From Paenibacillus sp. J45TS6 (GTDB lineage: Bacteria; Bacillota; Bacilli; Paenibacillales; Paenibacillaceae), in NCBI RefSeq assembly GCF_018403285.1, contig NZ_BOSJ01000010.1, positions 114,307 to 178,306 on the forward strand: a stretch of 64,000 bases of DNA, in the 5' to 3' direction. Both the position numbers and the translations under genes were made by a program. Below, piece by piece: positions 7,130-18,372 of this stretch. Each line of letters opens with the position of its first letter. The first letter of the stretch is position 1. Under the pieces are notes generated by a model. That model was not told the origin of the DNA. It saw only the letters and a list, made by a program, of their open reading frames with translations, and did not search any database.

Positions 7130-10100
7130 ATGATGAATTCTGTCAGGCGAATGGCCATTTTGTTGTTAGTTTGTATGCTCATGATTACAGGTTCAGGCTG
7201 GCATGCACTCACTGCTTCTGCCTCGGACAATGGGGTTCCTAAGCAGCATCTACGCATCCATTACGAAGGAGACGGTGAAGGATTAGGCGTATGGACATGG
7301 GAGGATGTGGCTGCTCCGTCTCAAACATGGGCTACAGATGCAATCCCCTTTTCCGCAGAACAGCAGGATACATATGGAGCCTACGTTGATGTACAGCTAA
7401 AAGAAGATGCTCAAAAAGTAGGATTCTTAATCGTAAACCGGGAGACGGGACAAAAAGATGGGGGAGACAAAATGGTCAACTTAGACAACTTGTCTGTGAA
7501 TGAAGTATGGGTGAAGAAAGGATCTGACAAAGTATATCCGAGTGAACCGGAGATTACTACGGAATTATTAGCGGCAAAAGTAACTTCCGAAAATGAGATT
7601 CAGCTCCGCTTTTCAGATACAAAAGGACTGTCAGATGAACAACTCTTAAGCGAAATCGTCGCAAAAGATCGTGATGGTGAAGGGGTCCAAGTGAATAAGG
7701 CAGAGATCGTGAGTGACAGAATTGTCAATCTCACAGTAGAAGTGACAATGGACAAATTACCTGTAACCATCACTTATGCAGGGATCACAGTCACGACTAT
7801 AACCGACTATAAATTGATCGATGCGGGATATTCGTATGATGGTAACGATCTTGGAGCTAGCTATACTCTAGAAAAAGTGACGTTTAAAATATGGTCTCCT
7901 ACCGCTTCAAGCGTAACCTTGAACGTCTATGACAAGGATGATTCAACGATTCAGATTGGAAGCAAGCCGCTTATGCTGGGTGAGAAAGGTGTGTGGGAAG
8001 CAGAAGTTCAGCCGTCCGAGATGAATTTAGCAGATTTGAAAGGTTACTTTTATCAGTATGATGTAGTGAATAACGGAGTAAGCCGAAAAGTATTAGACCC
8101 TTACGCGAAATCAATGGCTGTGTTTCAAGTTGATACGAACGGGAATGCAGGACCTGATGGAGATACCGTTGGAAAAGCAGCCATAGTGAATCTGGAGGGT
8201 ACGAACCCGCAGGGATACGATTATGCAACGATTGATGGATATAAGAAGAGGGAAGACGCAATCATCTACGAACTGCATGTGAGAGATTTTACATCCGACC
8301 CTTCTATTGAAGGTGAGTTAGGTGATACACGGTGGGGATCATATGCAGCGGTTAAACAAAAACTCAGCTATATTAAATCATTAGGAGTAACTCACGTACA
8401 GCTTCTTCCTATTATGGCTTGGTATTATGGTGATGAGACGAAGATGGGCGAACGGGAACTAACGTATTCTGCTAAAAACAATGAGTACAACTGGGGTTAT
8501 GATCCGCATCATTACTTTTCTCCCGATGGTGCATATTCCGAAGATCCAGCTGATCCCGAGCTTAGGATTCGTGAAACGAAAGAAATGATCGATGCGATCC
8601 ATGATGCCGGTATGGGGGTTGTTCTCGATGTTGTGTATACCCATATGGCAAAAGCAGAACTGTTGAATGATATTGTGCCTAATTATTACGCATGGCAGGA
8701 CGAAACAGGAAGTTTTGTTGGTGGATTCGGAAACAACCTTGCTACGAATCATATAATGGCTGAGAAATTAATGATCGATTCCGTAAAATACTGGTTTGAT
8801 GAATACAAAATTGATGGTATGCGCTTTGATATGATGGGCGATGCCACATACAGCTCCATTCAAAAAGCGTACGATGCAGCTGCATTGCTTAATCCAAATG
8901 CTTTATTCATCGGAGAAGGCTGGAGAACCTTTAGCGGTGCATTAGCAGAACCTTCGCTTGCCGGACAGGGTGCGGATCAAGACTGGATGGATCAGACGGA
9001 TGATGTGGGTGTCTTCTCTGATGAGATCCGAAATGAACTCAAATCCGGATTTGGATCGGAAGGAGAACCGCGGTTTCTTACAGGTGGGGCTCGTGATATA
9101 GACCTCATTCTGAACAATATTAAAGGACAGCCAAGCAATACACCAGCAGACGCCCCAGGCGATATGGTTCAGTACATTGAAGCTCATGACAATCTGCCTT
9201 TATATGATGTTATTGCACAGTCGATTAAGAAGAACCCTGCCATTCCGGAAAATGATGTGGAAATTCATCAGCGTATTCGGTTGGGGAATCTCATGATTCT
9301 CACATCACAAGGGACCGCGTTTCTTCATGCCGGTCAAGAATATGGACGAACAAAACAGTGGTTCGGAGAGGGAATTCCAGAGCAAAAGTATCATGCATTT
9401 GAAGACGAGGAAGGTAACGTCTTTGGTTATTTCATTCATGATTCCTATGATTCTTCAGATGCCATTAATAAATTTGATTGGTCCAAGGCGATGGATTCAA
9501 ATAAATACCCCGTAAATAATGTAACACGAAAGTATACAGAGGGACTTATTCAACTGCGTAAATCAACCAATGCATTTCGTTTGGGAGATAAAGAACGGGT
9601 TGACCGTAATATCAGTTTAATCGCTGCCCCAGAGATAAAAGAGAACGATTTAATCATTGCCTACAAAAACCAATCAACAGACCAAACAGGTGATTACTAC
9701 GTCTTCTTAAATGCAGACCGTTCTGAAAGAACATTAACGCTTCCTATTGATTTAACAAAAGGAACAGTTGTCGTGGATCAAGATGAGGCAGGGATTTCAC
9801 AGGTACAGAACCCTTCTGGTTATGTTCTGAAGAAAGATTCTATCACTTTGGAGCCGCTTACCGCTGTCGTTATCAAAATGTATTCATCTGCTGAAAACCC
9901 TGCGGTACCAGAACCTTCAGAGCCATCAGAACCTTCTGTACCGTCAAAACCAACAAATCCTACAACTCCTACAGCGCCTTCCGGATCAGGTCAAGAAGAG
10001 AAGTGGGAGCAAGAGTTAACTGCTTTGCTTACTAACATTCCTGCAGAACCGAAGACAGCTGCAAAAGAAATTGTGGATATAGTAAAACCACTACTCACCG

Positions 10101-11323
10101 TGAATAAATTCAGTACCAACATAGACCAGACGGGATCTACAATCGTTACACCTGACTCCTCCGCATTGAATCAAGCCTATAAACGTCTTCATCGCGCATG
10201 GGATCAGATTTCAAAACTAAATAAAACACAGCATAAAGATCTGTTGCTTATATTACAGCAAGAGCTTCAGGTGGTACTTGATACAAAATCAGTTCAAGAA
10301 GAAAAGATAGACGTCGATCTGCCGACTTCTTTTGTAGAAAAGGTCCATCAATTATCATCAGGTGTTCAGTTTATATCAAATTCAGGAAGTGTGACGATCC
10401 CAGCAGGAGCGATCGAGGCGAATCATTTTATTCCTAATGGCTCTTTTGTAATAACTTTATCCAAAGTATCGGATGTCTCAACTATGCATGATGCTTCTAT
10501 GAAGGCAGTGGGAGATGGACTGACGTTCTCAATGAAGGTCATCCAAAATGGAAATGGCGGTGCCACGCGTGAAATTCATCAATTCGTAAAACCCGTATTG
10601 TTAGAAGGATTGTACCGGTCAGAACAAGTGTCAAACTTGAATAAGGCAGGATGGTATATGAAATCTAGTGATCAAAAGCGTAAGTACGTAAGTGATGTAA
10701 ATGAGGCACAGATCAACCTATTAGAAACAAAACAAACGGGAACCTACTTCTTACTTGAATCTACCCATGCCTTCAGTGATATTCATCTAAGCTATGCTAA
10801 AAATGATATCGAGTATCTCAGTGCAAGACAGATCGTAAATGGAATAACAGACGATAAATTTGCGCCTAAGATGAAGGTCACCAGGGGGCAGCTTGCGGTT
10901 ATTCTTGGCCGGATGATAGATCTATCTGAGGAGACAACTGCAAATCGTAAATTCACAGATGTTGAGCCTGAGAAGTTTTACAGCGGTTATATAAATGCTC
11001 TGACATCAGCTGGAATTGTAGAAGGAGATCCTAATCGTACGTTCCGCCCAGAACAAAACATGACCCGTGAAGAAATGATAACTGCGCTCATGAAAGCGTA
11101 TGAATACAGAACAGGTCAGAAACTATCCGATATTCCAGGATATGAAGAAGCTGAATTCCATGATATTTCCGAGGTAAGTGCTTATGCGAAATCTGCTGTT
11201 AAAGCGGCTAAAGCGCTTGGGATCATGGAAGAGAATGGGGGACAATTTCAGCCAAAAAAAATAGCTACTAGGGAGCAGCTCGCGAAAATGGCAGTACAGT
11301 TCCTAAAATCTACGAAGCAGTAA
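7130..11323 (+). CDS. Secreted type I pullulanase with C-terminal SLH anchor
   Basis: This 1397-residue exoenzyme hydrolyses alpha-1,6 bonds in pullulan and branched starch. A signal peptide covers about residues 1-33. A CBM41 starch-binding module follows (HLRIHYEGDGEGLGVWTWED). A CBM48-like domain precedes a GH13 barrel bearing the pullulanase motif YNWGYDP. The catalytic residues read as Asp567 (DGMRFDMMGD), Glu596 (FIGEGW) and Asp687 (EAHDNLP). A Pro/Glu/Ser/Thr linker near residue 925-955 leads into about 250 residues I cannot assign. Three SLH domains occupy about 1214-1397 and should attach the enzyme to the secondary wall polymer. The start has a perfect AAGGAGG. Two cre-like sites upstream suggest carbon-catabolite control. 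Confidence 0.95.
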   Translation: MMNSVRRMAILLLVCMLMITGSGWHALTASASDNGVPKQHLRIHYEGDGEGLGVWTWEDVAAPSQTWATDAIPFSAEQQDTYGAYVDVQLKEDAQKVGFLIVNRETGQKDGGDKMVNLDNLSVNEVWVKKGSDKVYPSEPEITTELLAAKVTSENEIQLRFSDTKGLSDEQLLSEIVAKDRDGEGVQVNKAEIVSDRIVNLTVEVTMDKLPVTITYAGITVTTITDYKLIDAGYSYDGNDLGASYTLEKVTFKIWSPTASSVTLNVYDKDDSTIQIGSKPLMLGEKGVWEAEVQPSEMNLADLKGYFYQYDVVNNGVSRKVLDPYAKSMAVFQVDTNGNAGPDGDTVGKAAIVNLEGTNPQGYDYATIDGYKKREDAIIYELHVRDFTSDPSIEGELGDTRWGSYAAVKQKLSYIKSLGVTHVQLLPIMAWYYGDETKMGERELTYSAKNNEYNWGYDPHHYFSPDGAYSEDPADPELRIRETKEMIDAIHDAGMGVVLDVVYTHMAKAELLNDIVPNYYAWQDETGSFVGGFGNNLATNHIMAEKLMIDSVKYWFDEYKIDGMRFDMMGDATYSSIQKAYDAAALLNPNALFIGEGWRTFSGALAEPSLAGQGADQDWMDQTDDVGVFSDEIRNELKSGFGSEGEPRFLTGGARDIDLILNNIKGQPSNTPADAPGDMVQYIEAHDNLPLYDVIAQSIKKNPAIPENDVEIHQRIRLGNLMILTSQGTAFLHAGQEYGRTKQWFGEGIPEQKYHAFEDEEGNVFGYFIHDSYDSSDAINKFDWSKAMDSNKYPVNNVTRKYTEGLIQLRKSTNAFRLGDKERVDRNISLIAAPEIKENDLIIAYKNQSTDQTGDYYVFLNADRSERTLTLPIDLTKGTVVVDQDEAGISQVQNPSGYVLKKDSITLEPLTAVVIKMYSSAENPAVPEPSEPSEPSVPSKPTNPTTPTAPSGSGQEEKWEQELTALLTNIPAEPKTAAKEIVDIVKPLLTVNKFSTNIDQTGSTIVTPDSSALNQAYKRLHRAWDQISKLNKTQHKDLLLILQQELQVVLDTKSVQEEKIDVDLPTSFVEKVHQLSSGVQFISNSGSVTIPAGAIEANHFIPNGSFVITLSKVSDVSTMHDASMKAVGDGLTFSMKVIQNGNGGATREIHQFVKPVLLEGLYRSEQVSNLNKAGWYMKSSDQKRKYVSDVNEAQINLLETKQTGTYFLLESTHAFSDIHLSYAKNDIEYLSARQIVNGITDDKFAPKMKVTRGQLAVILGRMIDLSEETTANRKFTDVEPEKFYSGYINALTSAGIVEGDPNRTFRPEQNMTREEMITALMKAYEYRTGQKLSDIPGYEEAEFHDISEVSAYAKSAVKAAKALGIMEENGGQFQPKKIATREQLAKMAVQFLKSTKQ

Positions 11324-11386
11324 AAGAAAAATAATACAGAGAAGATTAACAAGGGATTCTTACGAAATTCTTCTTAATATTAGAAT

Positions 11387-11424
11387 GAAAGAAGGGACAG
11401 CGTGCATGCTGTCCCTTCTTTCTA
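11387..11424. terminator. Bidirectional terminator between pullulanase and oxidoreductase genes
   Basis: GAAAGAAGGGACAGC and its exact complement flank the loop GTGCAT, a 15-bp perfect stem with T-rich sequence on the + side and A-rich on the other. It serves two convergent genes. Confidence 0.85.
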
Positions 11425-11429
11425 TTTTG

Positions 11430-12461
11430 TTAGAAATGTTCGATTACCAATTTCCCGATCATATCCCCTTGTTCGACGATGGAATGAGCTTTTCTGAGAT
11501 TAGCTGCATGGATTGGTTCAAGCCTCTTCGTTAGTGTTGTTTGGATCTTCTTCTGATCCGCAAGAGTACTTAATTTATTAAGGATGTCGTGCTGTCTAAT
11601 CATATCTTCAGTCTCATACATGGCCCGAGTAAACATATACTCCCAGACAAATCCTGCACTTTTACTTTTTAGCGGAGAGAGGTCGAGAGGATGATCCGAT
11701 TCAACGATGGTTCCTATTGTCCCTTGGGGTGCAATCAGTTCACACATCGCTTCATAATGTTCTCCCGTACTATTTAGACAGAAGATGTAGTCCACATAGG
11801 TGTAACCTAGTTCTCTAACTTGAGATACCAGATCTTCTCTATGATTTACTACATGATCTGCGCCTTGTTTCTTAACCCAGTTGATAGATTCTGGGCGAGA
11901 AGCCGTTGCAATGACGGTAAGACCAGCATGTTTACCAAGCTGCGTTGCGATCGAGCCGACACCACCGGCTCCGCTAATAATGAGAATTGTTTTATTACGA
12001 TTATCAGCTGCATTCTCAGAAATACCGATTCTATCAAACATCCCTTCCCAAGCCGTTATACCTGTTAAAGGCAGGGCTGCAGCTTCTGCAAAAGATAATG
12101 AAGCAGGCTTACGTCCCACGATCCGCTCATCAACAAGGTGAAATTCACTATTTCCCCCCTGGCGAGTGATTGTTCCCGCGTAGAATACTTCATCTCCTGG
12201 TTTGAATAAGGTACAGGATTCACCCACTTCTTCCACAATACCGGCCACATCATAACCAAGAATTTTGGGCTTTTCTTCTTTTTTATCCTTCGGTGCTCGG
12301 ACCTTTGTATCTACGGGATTTACAGAGATCGCCTTTACTTTTACTAGCAAATCTCGGCCGGACGGAGTTGGTTTTTCTATGGTTAAATCCATGAGACTCT
12401 CTGGATCTTCAATAGGTAAGTATCTATATAACCCTACCGCTTTCATGAGCTGATCTGACAT
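11430..12461 (-). CDS. Zinc-type alcohol dehydrogenase-like / quinone oxidoreductase (MDR superfamily)
   Basis: The 343 residues carry a GroES-like N-terminal domain (VKAISVNPVDTKVR, GYDVAGIVEEVG, FKPGDEVFYAG) and a Rossmann nucleotide-binding segment (ILIISGAGGVGSIATQLGK). The cysteine/histidine zinc ligands of true alcohol dehydrogenases are not evident, so an NADPH-dependent quinone or enone reductase of the ZBADH subfamily is more likely. AAAGGAGAGG fixes the start at ATG 12461 although the frame is open a little further. It is divergent from the VOC gene, with 180 bp between the starts. Confidence 0.88.
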   Translation of the reverse strand: MSDQLMKAVGLYRYLPIEDPESLMDLTIEKPTPSGRDLLVKVKAISVNPVDTKVRAPKDKKEEKPKILGYDVAGIVEEVGESCTLFKPGDEVFYAGTITRQGGNSEFHLVDERIVGRKPASLSFAEAAALPLTGITAWEGMFDRIGISENAADNRNKTILIISGAGGVGSIATQLGKHAGLTVIATASRPESINWVKKQGADHVVNHREDLVSQVRELGYTYVDYIFCLNSTGEHYEAMCELIAPQGTIGTIVESDHPLDLSPLKSKSAGFVWEYMFTRAMYETEDMIRQHDILNKLSTLADQKKIQTTLTKRLEPIHAANLRKAHSIVEQGDMIGKLVIEHF

Positions 12462-12641
12462 GATGAATCCTCTCCTTTTTGCATATGTTCTTAATTCTCT
12501 CATCCTACACTCCCTATATTACTAACCATAATTTCGCAGAGCTATGCAGTGATGGTGTTCACGGGGGAATCTATGGAGAATGTATGTTTATGATTAATGA
12601 TTCTTATAGGAAGGGTAAGAAGAGGGAGGAGGGATGTACAG

Positions 12642-13119
12642 ATGATCGCCATTACACATATCGGGATTATCCGTTCCAGATTTAGATCAAGCGATAAGTT
12701 GGTATGAAGAAGTGCTCGGTTTTGAAAAAATAGCAGGTCCATACTCTTTCAATCAAAAAAGCGAGAATCAACATAATATGACGAACGATCTGCAGGGGCA
12801 AGAAGTACGGAAGATGAGAAATGCCCATTTAACTTGTGGAAATCAAGTGGGACTTGAATTATTTGAATTCGAGGAGCCGAGAAGAACACAGGTGCCAAAG
12901 GGAGAATATGATGGATTCTTTCATCTTTGTTTGCTGGTAGACGATATTGAAGCGGTGGCTAACCGGATTGAGGCTACAGGCGGTAAGAAGACAAGTGAAA
13001 TGTGGAATACGAGGAATGGTAAACCTTATTACCTGCAGTATTGCGAAGATCCGTTCGGAAATATTCTAGAATTATATAACAAAAGTACGGAACTAATGTA
13101 TGGAAATAAAGAAAACTAA
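12642..13119 (+). pseudogene. VOC/glyoxalase-fold protein with a frameshift near the N-terminus
   Basis: GGGAGGAGGG precedes ATG 12642, which reads MIAITHIGI. The typical continuation VPDLDQAISWYEEVLGFEKI follows in the next frame from about 12673. One extra base around 12667-12672 separates the two parts. After the shift the frame runs to 13119 with a second betaalphabetabetabeta half (FFHLCLLVDDIEAVANRIEA, EDPFGNILELYN) typical of vicinal-oxygen-chelate proteins. A GTG at 12712 could restart translation but would lose the first strand and a metal ligand. Substrate unknown. Recent mutation or sequencing error. Confidence 0.8.
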
Positions 13120-13144
13120 CGTTTTATCTATAAGAAATAAGAAG

Positions 13145-13193
13145 AACTTCCACTTGGGTCATGGACCCTGATCTTGTGGGAGTTTTTTTATTT
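13145..13193 (+). terminator. Terminator after the VOC gene
   Basis: ACTTCCAC and GTGGGAGT form the base of a stem-loop with an inner GGGTC / GACCC pairing, followed by TTTTTTTA. Confidence 0.7.
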
Positions 13194-13357
13194 TGGATGC
13201 GAATAGGGGTTCCTAATAAGGTTTATCAGCTTAACTAATAAGTACTATAAGATGATTCTAATTGACCAGGTATTAACAGCTGTGGTAGTTTCAGTATAGA
13301 TAAATAATTCTGATGAACTTACTGAGAATTAAATTCAATCATCCGAGGTGGATCTTA

Positions 13358-15202
13358 TTGGAACTTCAGGCGAATAACAGCCCATTTACTCAGGAACAGA
13401 CGGAACTACTTAATCGTTTATTACCTACTCTATCACAAACACAGCTCATTTGGTTAAGTGGATATTTTACCGCCAAACAAGCTGCTGGAACTCAAGTTGT
13501 TTCTAGTGATGGACCAAGCAGTCCAGTTTCTACGATCAATGAGGCTTCAGCTCCTGCAGCTGTAGTTAGTAAAGACATTACAGTGCTATTCGGTTCACAA
13601 ACAGGTAACAGCAGCAGCCTAGCTAAAAAAATGACGAAAAAACTGGAGGAGCAAGGATTCCAAGTGAATCTGAGCTCGATGAGTGACTTTAAGACAAACC
13701 AACTTAAAAAGCTTCAAAACCTCCTCATTGTAGTCAGTACTCATGGAGAAGGAGAACCGCCGGATAGTGCAATTGCATTCCATGAGTTTTTGAATAGTAA
13801 ACGTGCACCGAAGCTTGAACAGCTGAAATATTCCGTTCTTGCGCTCGGGGATACATCTTATGAGTTCTTCTGCCAAACAGGTAAAGATTTTGATACACGC
13901 CTTGAAGAACTTGGGGCAAGTCGTCTGACACCGCGTATCGATTGTGATGTTGATTTTGATGAATCTGCTGCGGAATGGATGAGTCAGGTATTAGAATCCC
14001 TTGGTGAGAAGTCGGCCGCAAATCTAGTAAGTGTAAGCAGTGTAGGTGCAGTAGCATCTGTTGCCACAGAGTCAGTATATAGCCGCTCCAATCCATTCCA
14101 GGCTGAAGTGCTTGAGAATCTGAATCTGAACGGACGAGGATCGGACCGGGAAACAAGGCATTTGGAATTATCACTGGAAGGTTCGGGGCTCACTTATCAG
14201 GCAGGCGACAGTCTCGGAATTTATCCGCAGAATCACCCGCAACTCGTTGAGGATATTATCTCAGCTTCAGGGTGGAATGCAGAAGAACTTGTGTCCTTAT
14301 CCAAAAATAAAGGTGAAGTTTCATTAAGAGAAGCTCTTCGATCCCATTATGAAGTCACTGTTCTTACCAAACCACTGCTTGAGCAGATTGTGAAGATTAC
14401 AGCAAATGCTGAACTTAGAAAATTGCTTGAACCAGGAAATGAACAGCAGCTCCGCAGTTATATTTCGGAACACGATTTACTTGATCTTATACAGGATTAT
14501 AAGCTCGAAGGCGTATCTGCTAAAGACTTGGTATCTGTGCTTCGTAAAGTTCCAGCTAGACTGTATTCGATAGCAAGCAGTCCAAGTGCTTATCCAGATG
14601 AAGTGCATTTGACGGTGCGTACAGTTCGCTATGAACACAAAGGACGTAATCGGTACGGAGTATGCTCTACACAACTGGCAGAACGCATTCAGCCAGGGGA
14701 GACATTACCTGTTTTTATCCAGCATAATGATGGGTTTAAGCTTCCTGATAGCCCTGACGCGCCGATCATCATGATTGGACCAGGTACGGGTGTTGCGCCA
14801 TTTAGAGCCTTCCTCGGTGAAAGAGAAGAAAACGGCAGCGAGGGCAAGAACTGGCTCTTTTATGGAGATCAGCATTTTGCAACCGACTTTCTCTATCAAG
14901 TGGAATGGCAGCGCTGGCTTGCAGACGGAATCCTTACCAATATGGATGTTGCCTTCTCCCGTGACACGGATCAGAAAGTATATGTTCAGCACCGGATGCA
15001 GGAAAGAAGCCGGGAAATTTATGAGTGGCTGCAAGAAGGTGCATACATCTATGTGTGCGGGGATGAGAAAAAGATGGCACACGACGTTCATTCCACACTT
15101 GCTGCTATCCTTGTACAAGAAGGCGGCATGACGATGGAACAAGCAACCGATTATCTGATAGAGCTTCAACAGCAAAAACGATACCAGCGTGATGTCTATT
15201 AA
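13358..15202 (+). CDS. cysJ: Sulfite reductase (NADPH) flavoprotein alpha subunit
   Basis: This subunit passes electrons from NADPH through FAD and FMN to the CysI hemoprotein in assimilatory sulfate reduction. A flavodoxin domain starts near residue 75 ([28 protein letters not shown]). An FAD-binding domain carries [16 protein letters not shown] and [11 protein letters not shown]. The NADPH domain has [19 protein letters not shown] and [15 protein letters not shown] place the start at TTG 13358 because GAGGTGG at 13345-13351 is spaced for it and because [18 protein letters not shown] is the usual N-terminus of Bacillus CysJ. This gives 614 residues. cysI follows after 37 bp. Confidence 0.93.
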   Translation: MELQANNSPFTQEQTELLNRLLPTLSQTQLIWLSGYFTAKQAAGTQVVSSDGPSSPVSTINEASAPAAVVSKDITVLFGSQTGNSSSLAKKMTKKLEEQGFQVNLSSMSDFKTNQLKKLQNLLIVVSTHGEGEPPDSAIAFHEFLNSKRAPKLEQLKYSVLALGDTSYEFFCQTGKDFDTRLEELGASRLTPRIDCDVDFDESAAEWMSQVLESLGEKSAANLVSVSSVGAVASVATESVYSRSNPFQAEVLENLNLNGRGSDRETRHLELSLEGSGLTYQAGDSLGIYPQNHPQLVEDIISASGWNAEELVSLSKNKGEVSLREALRSHYEVTVLTKPLLEQIVKITANAELRKLLEPGNEQQLRSYISEHDLLDLIQDYKLEGVSAKDLVSVLRKVPARLYSIASSPSAYPDEVHLTVRTVRYEHKGRNRYGVCSTQLAERIQPGETLPVFIQHNDGFKLPDSPDAPIIMIGPGTGVAPFRAFLGEREENGSEGKNWLFYGDQHFATDFLYQVEWQRWLADGILTNMDVAFSRDTDQKVYVQHRMQERSREIYEWLQEGAYIYVCGDEKKMAHDVHSTLAAILVQEGGMTMEQATDYLIELQQQKRYQRDVY

Positions 15203-15239
15203 GCCGACGGCTTTTATAGATACGAGAGGAGATTCCAGC

Positions 15240-16964
15240 ATGGCTATAAATGAACTTTATCCACCTCAGAATGCGCCTCACAGTGATGTAGAGGATATTA
15301 AACGCCGCAGTGATTTTTTAAGAGGAAGTCTTGTCCAAACTTTACAAGATCCAATCACAGGATCCATTCCTGAAGATGATAACCGGTTAATGAAGCACCA
15401 CGGAAGTTATATGCAGGATGATCGTGACTTGCGTAATGAGCGTGCCAAGCAAAAACTTGAACCGGCATATCAGTTCATGCTTCGTGTTCGCGCCTCAGGC
15501 GGAGTAGTCACGCCGGAACAGTGGCTTATGATGGACCGTATCTCACATAAGTATGGTAATGACACCATCCGTTTAACCACTCGTCAGTCTTTTCAGCTGC
15601 ATGGAGTACTGAAGTGGAATCTGAAGAGTACCATTCGTGAAGTAAACGATGCGCTGCTCAGCACCTTGGCAGCGTGCGGGGATGTAAACCGGAACGTAAT
15701 GTGTAATCCGAACCCTTACCAGTCTGAAGTACACGAAGAAGTATACGAGTGGGCTCGCAAAGTAAGTGAGCATCTCGATCCGAGAACGCGTGCTTACCAC
15801 GAAATCTGGCTGGATGAAGAGAAGATTATCGATAGCCGTGACAACGAATGGGAACAAGAACCGATCTATGGAGCTGTATACTTACCACGTAAGTTTAAGA
15901 TCGGGATTGCAGTACCTCCAATGAATGATGTCGATGTATTTTCACAGGATTTAGGACTTATCGCCATCGTAGAAGATGAAAAACTGAAGGGATTTAATGT
16001 CTCTGTCGGCGGCGGGATGGGAATGTCTCACGGAGATACCAAGACGTATCCGCAAGTGGGTAAGGTCATTGGTTTCTGCACGCCTGAGCAAATGGTTGAT
16101 ATTGCTGAGAAAATTGTAACCATTCAGCGAGACTACGGAGATCGTGCGGTACGGAAGCATGCTCGTTTTAAATATACGATTGATGACCGCGGTATAGACT
16201 GGTTGAAGAATGAATTAACCGCAAGACTGGGTTATTCTCTGGAAGAAGCAAGACCTTATGAATTTGATCATAACGGAGATCGTTACGGCTGGATTCAAGG
16301 AAGCAATGGGAAGTGGCATTTTACGCTGTTTATCCAGAATGGCCGTATCGTAGATCTTGAGGATTACCCGCTCATGACAGGACTTCGCGAAATTGCTAAG
16401 ATTCACAAAGGTGATTTCCGCTTAACAGCGAATCAGAACCTGATCATTGGTAATGTAGGGAACAAAAGCAAGAAGAAGATTGAAAAATTGATTCAGGAAT
16501 ACAGACTCACAGATGGACTTCATTATTCTGCTCTTCGCAGAAGCTCGATGGCTTGTGTTGCGCTTCCTACCTGCGGACTGGCTATGGCTGAATCTGAACG
16601 TTATTTACCTTCCTTAATGGACAAAATCGAGCCTATGCTCGAACGCAATGGCCTTCGTGATAAAGAGATTGTGATTCGGATGACCGGTTGTCCTAATGGA
16701 TGTGCTCGTCCGATGCTCGCAGAACTTTCGTTTATTGGAAAAGGTCCTGGTAAGTACAATATGTATTTAGGCGGAGCTCATAATGGATCTCGTCTAAATA
16801 AGCTTTATAAGGAAAACATCGGGGAAACCGAGATTTTGGAATCTCTTGAGCCAATCATTTCAAGATATGCTGTAGAACGTTACGATGGTGAACATTTTGG
16901 TGATTTTGTGATCCGTGCGGAATACGTAGATGCGGTATATGATGGTCAGCAATTTCATGCGTAA
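15240..16964 (+). CDS. cysI: Sulfite reductase (NADPH) hemoprotein beta subunit
   Basis: This subunit reduces sulfite to sulfide by six electrons at a siroheme-[4Fe-4S] centre. The cluster ligands are visible as Cys439-X5-Cys445 ([15 protein letters not shown]) and Cys484-X3-Cys488 ([11 protein letters not shown]). Two ferredoxin-like repeats are present ([13 protein letters not shown] early, [15 protein letters not shown] late). AGAGGAG precedes ATG 15240; 574 residues is the normal length. It is cotranscribed with cysJ, and a terminator follows. Confidence 0.95.
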   Translation: MAINELYPPQNAPHSDVEDIKRRSDFLRGSLVQTLQDPITGSIPEDDNRLMKHHGSYMQDDRDLRNERAKQKLEPAYQFMLRVRASGGVVTPEQWLMMDRISHKYGNDTIRLTTRQSFQLHGVLKWNLKSTIREVNDALLSTLAACGDVNRNVMCNPNPYQSEVHEEVYEWARKVSEHLDPRTRAYHEIWLDEEKIIDSRDNEWEQEPIYGAVYLPRKFKIGIAVPPMNDVDVFSQDLGLIAIVEDEKLKGFNVSVGGGMGMSHGDTKTYPQVGKVIGFCTPEQMVDIAEKIVTIQRDYGDRAVRKHARFKYTIDDRGIDWLKNELTARLGYSLEEARPYEFDHNGDRYGWIQGSNGKWHFTLFIQNGRIVDLEDYPLMTGLREIAKIHKGDFRLTANQNLIIGNVGNKSKKKIEKLIQEYRLTDGLHYSALRRSSMACVALPTCGLAMAESERYLPSLMDKIEPMLERNGLRDKEIVIRMTGCPNGCARPMLAELSFIGKGPGKYNMYLGGAHNGSRLNKLYKENIGETEILESLEPIISRYAVERYDGEHFGDFVIRAEYVDAVYDGQQFHA

Positions 16965-16974
16965 TCGATAGTAT

Positions 16975-17014
16975 AGAGAGGCCCCTAGTACAGGTGCCTC
17001 TTCTATTTGTTTTT
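16975..17014 (+). terminator. Terminator of the cysJI operon
   Basis: AGAGGC and GCCTCT form a stem around CCCTAGTACAGGT, followed by TCTATTTGTTTTTA. Confidence 0.6.
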
Positions 17015-17146
17015 ATATCAATTGACATACAAAGAAATCGTTGAAAATACATAGGGTTAATGATAACGTATGCGAAGATGCTGAGCGGCCATCTATAGCA
17101 GAGTCTACATAACATTTAATTACATACGATGGGGTGGTACTACAAC

Positions 17147-18352
17147 ATGGCAACATTATTTCTGATTATTATTTATCTTTCTTTTATTAGCTTAGGATTA
17201 CCAGATTCATTGATTGGTGTAGCTTGGCCGGTTATGCAGCCAGATATAGGCGCGTCTTTTGAATCGGCAGGTCTTTTATCTATGGTAGTCGCAGGGGGAA
17301 CGATCGTATCCAGCCTAGCGAGCGGGAAAATTATTGAGCGGTTAGGGACGGGGTTAGTCACGCTGTTCAGCTGTTTAATGACAGCAGGCGCATTGTTTGG
17401 CTTTTCTTTTGCTCCCTCTCTAGCATGGCTTATATTGTTAGCGATTCCACTTGGACTCGGCGCAGGAGCGGTTGATTCAGGGCTTAATCATTATGTTGCA
17501 TTTCATTATAAAGCACATCATATGAGCTGGCTTCATTGTTTTTGGGGAGTAGGTGCGACCGCAGGTCCTATTATTATGTCCTTTTATATTGCAAGTAATG
17601 GCTGGAGAAATGGGTATACTGCTGTTGCATTTGTCCAGTTCGGACTCGTTATACTGCTTTTTGTGACACTGCCGCTGTGGAAAAAGGTCGCTGCACTGCA
17701 TCAGTCTTCTGGTCCGCAAACTAACGGTACTGATTCTACTGTGGGGGGTGAAGGACAGATCAATGCACCGGACCACTCCAGCATAAAACCACTAAAAATT
17801 AGAGGTGTGAAGATTACGCTCATTGCATTCTTATTCTATTGTGGAGTAGAAATGACTGTAGGCTTATGGGGAGCGAGCTTTCTGGTGGGAATAAAAGAGT
17901 TATCTGCCGAGACGGCGGCAACGTGGGTATCCATGTATTATGGAGGAATCACCGTAGGCAGATTGATTACGGGGTTTATTACATTAAAAGTGAGTAATCA
18001 AACCTTAATCCGTATGGGACAAATAACCGCGCTTTGTGGTGCAGTACTCCTGCTGCTGCCTTTACATAGCATATTTGCTCTCTTTGGTCTTGTTCTCATC
18101 GGATTAGGACTTGCCCCGATTTTTCCATGCTTACTGCATGAAACGCCTGTCCGTTTTGGCAAGGAGCACTCTTCACGTATAATGGGATACCAGATGGCCG
18201 TTGCTTATACAGGAACGACATTTCTTCCACCATTGTTCGGCCTACTTGCATCGCAATGGACCATTGCTTTATTTCCCGTTGTGGTCTTCCTTTTCATCGT
18301 TGCCATGTTTATGGGATCAGAAAAGGTCAACCGTATGATTCAGCATCAGTAA
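17147..18352 (+). CDS. MFS transporter (fucose-permease-like group)
   Basis: The 401 residues have about twelve hydrophobic helices and a polar central loop near 180-215 (QSSGPQTNGTDSTVGGEGQ). The first helix ends in LGLPDSLIGVAWPVMQ and the loop after helix 2 reads SGKIIERLGTG, an MFS motif A variant. SWLHCFWGVGATAGP in helix 5 resembles sugar or small-molecule permeases of the FucP/YfkF kind. Substrate unknown. GGGGTGG is well spaced for ATG 17147 and too close to the ATG at 17129. An AlkC-like gene follows after 20 bp, so the two may be cotranscribed. Confidence 0.85.
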   Translation: MATLFLIIIYLSFISLGLPDSLIGVAWPVMQPDIGASFESAGLLSMVVAGGTIVSSLASGKIIERLGTGLVTLFSCLMTAGALFGFSFAPSLAWLILLAIPLGLGAGAVDSGLNHYVAFHYKAHHMSWLHCFWGVGATAGPIIMSFYIASNGWRNGYTAVAFVQFGLVILLFVTLPLWKKVAALHQSSGPQTNGTDSTVGGEGQINAPDHSSIKPLKIRGVKITLIAFLFYCGVEMTVGLWGASFLVGIKELSAETAATWVSMYYGGITVGRLITGFITLKVSNQTLIRMGQITALCGAVLLLLPLHSIFALFGLVLIGLGLAPIFPCLLHETPVRFGKEHSSRIMGYQMAVAYTGTTFLPPLFGLLASQWTIALFPVVVFLFIVAMFMGSEKVNRMIQHQ

Positions 18353-18372
18353 TCTGATAAGGATGTGTTACC

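Noticed and set aside
14705-15241. 178-codon open frame on the minus strand
   Set aside because: It is antisense to cysJ and shows no protein-family resemblance.
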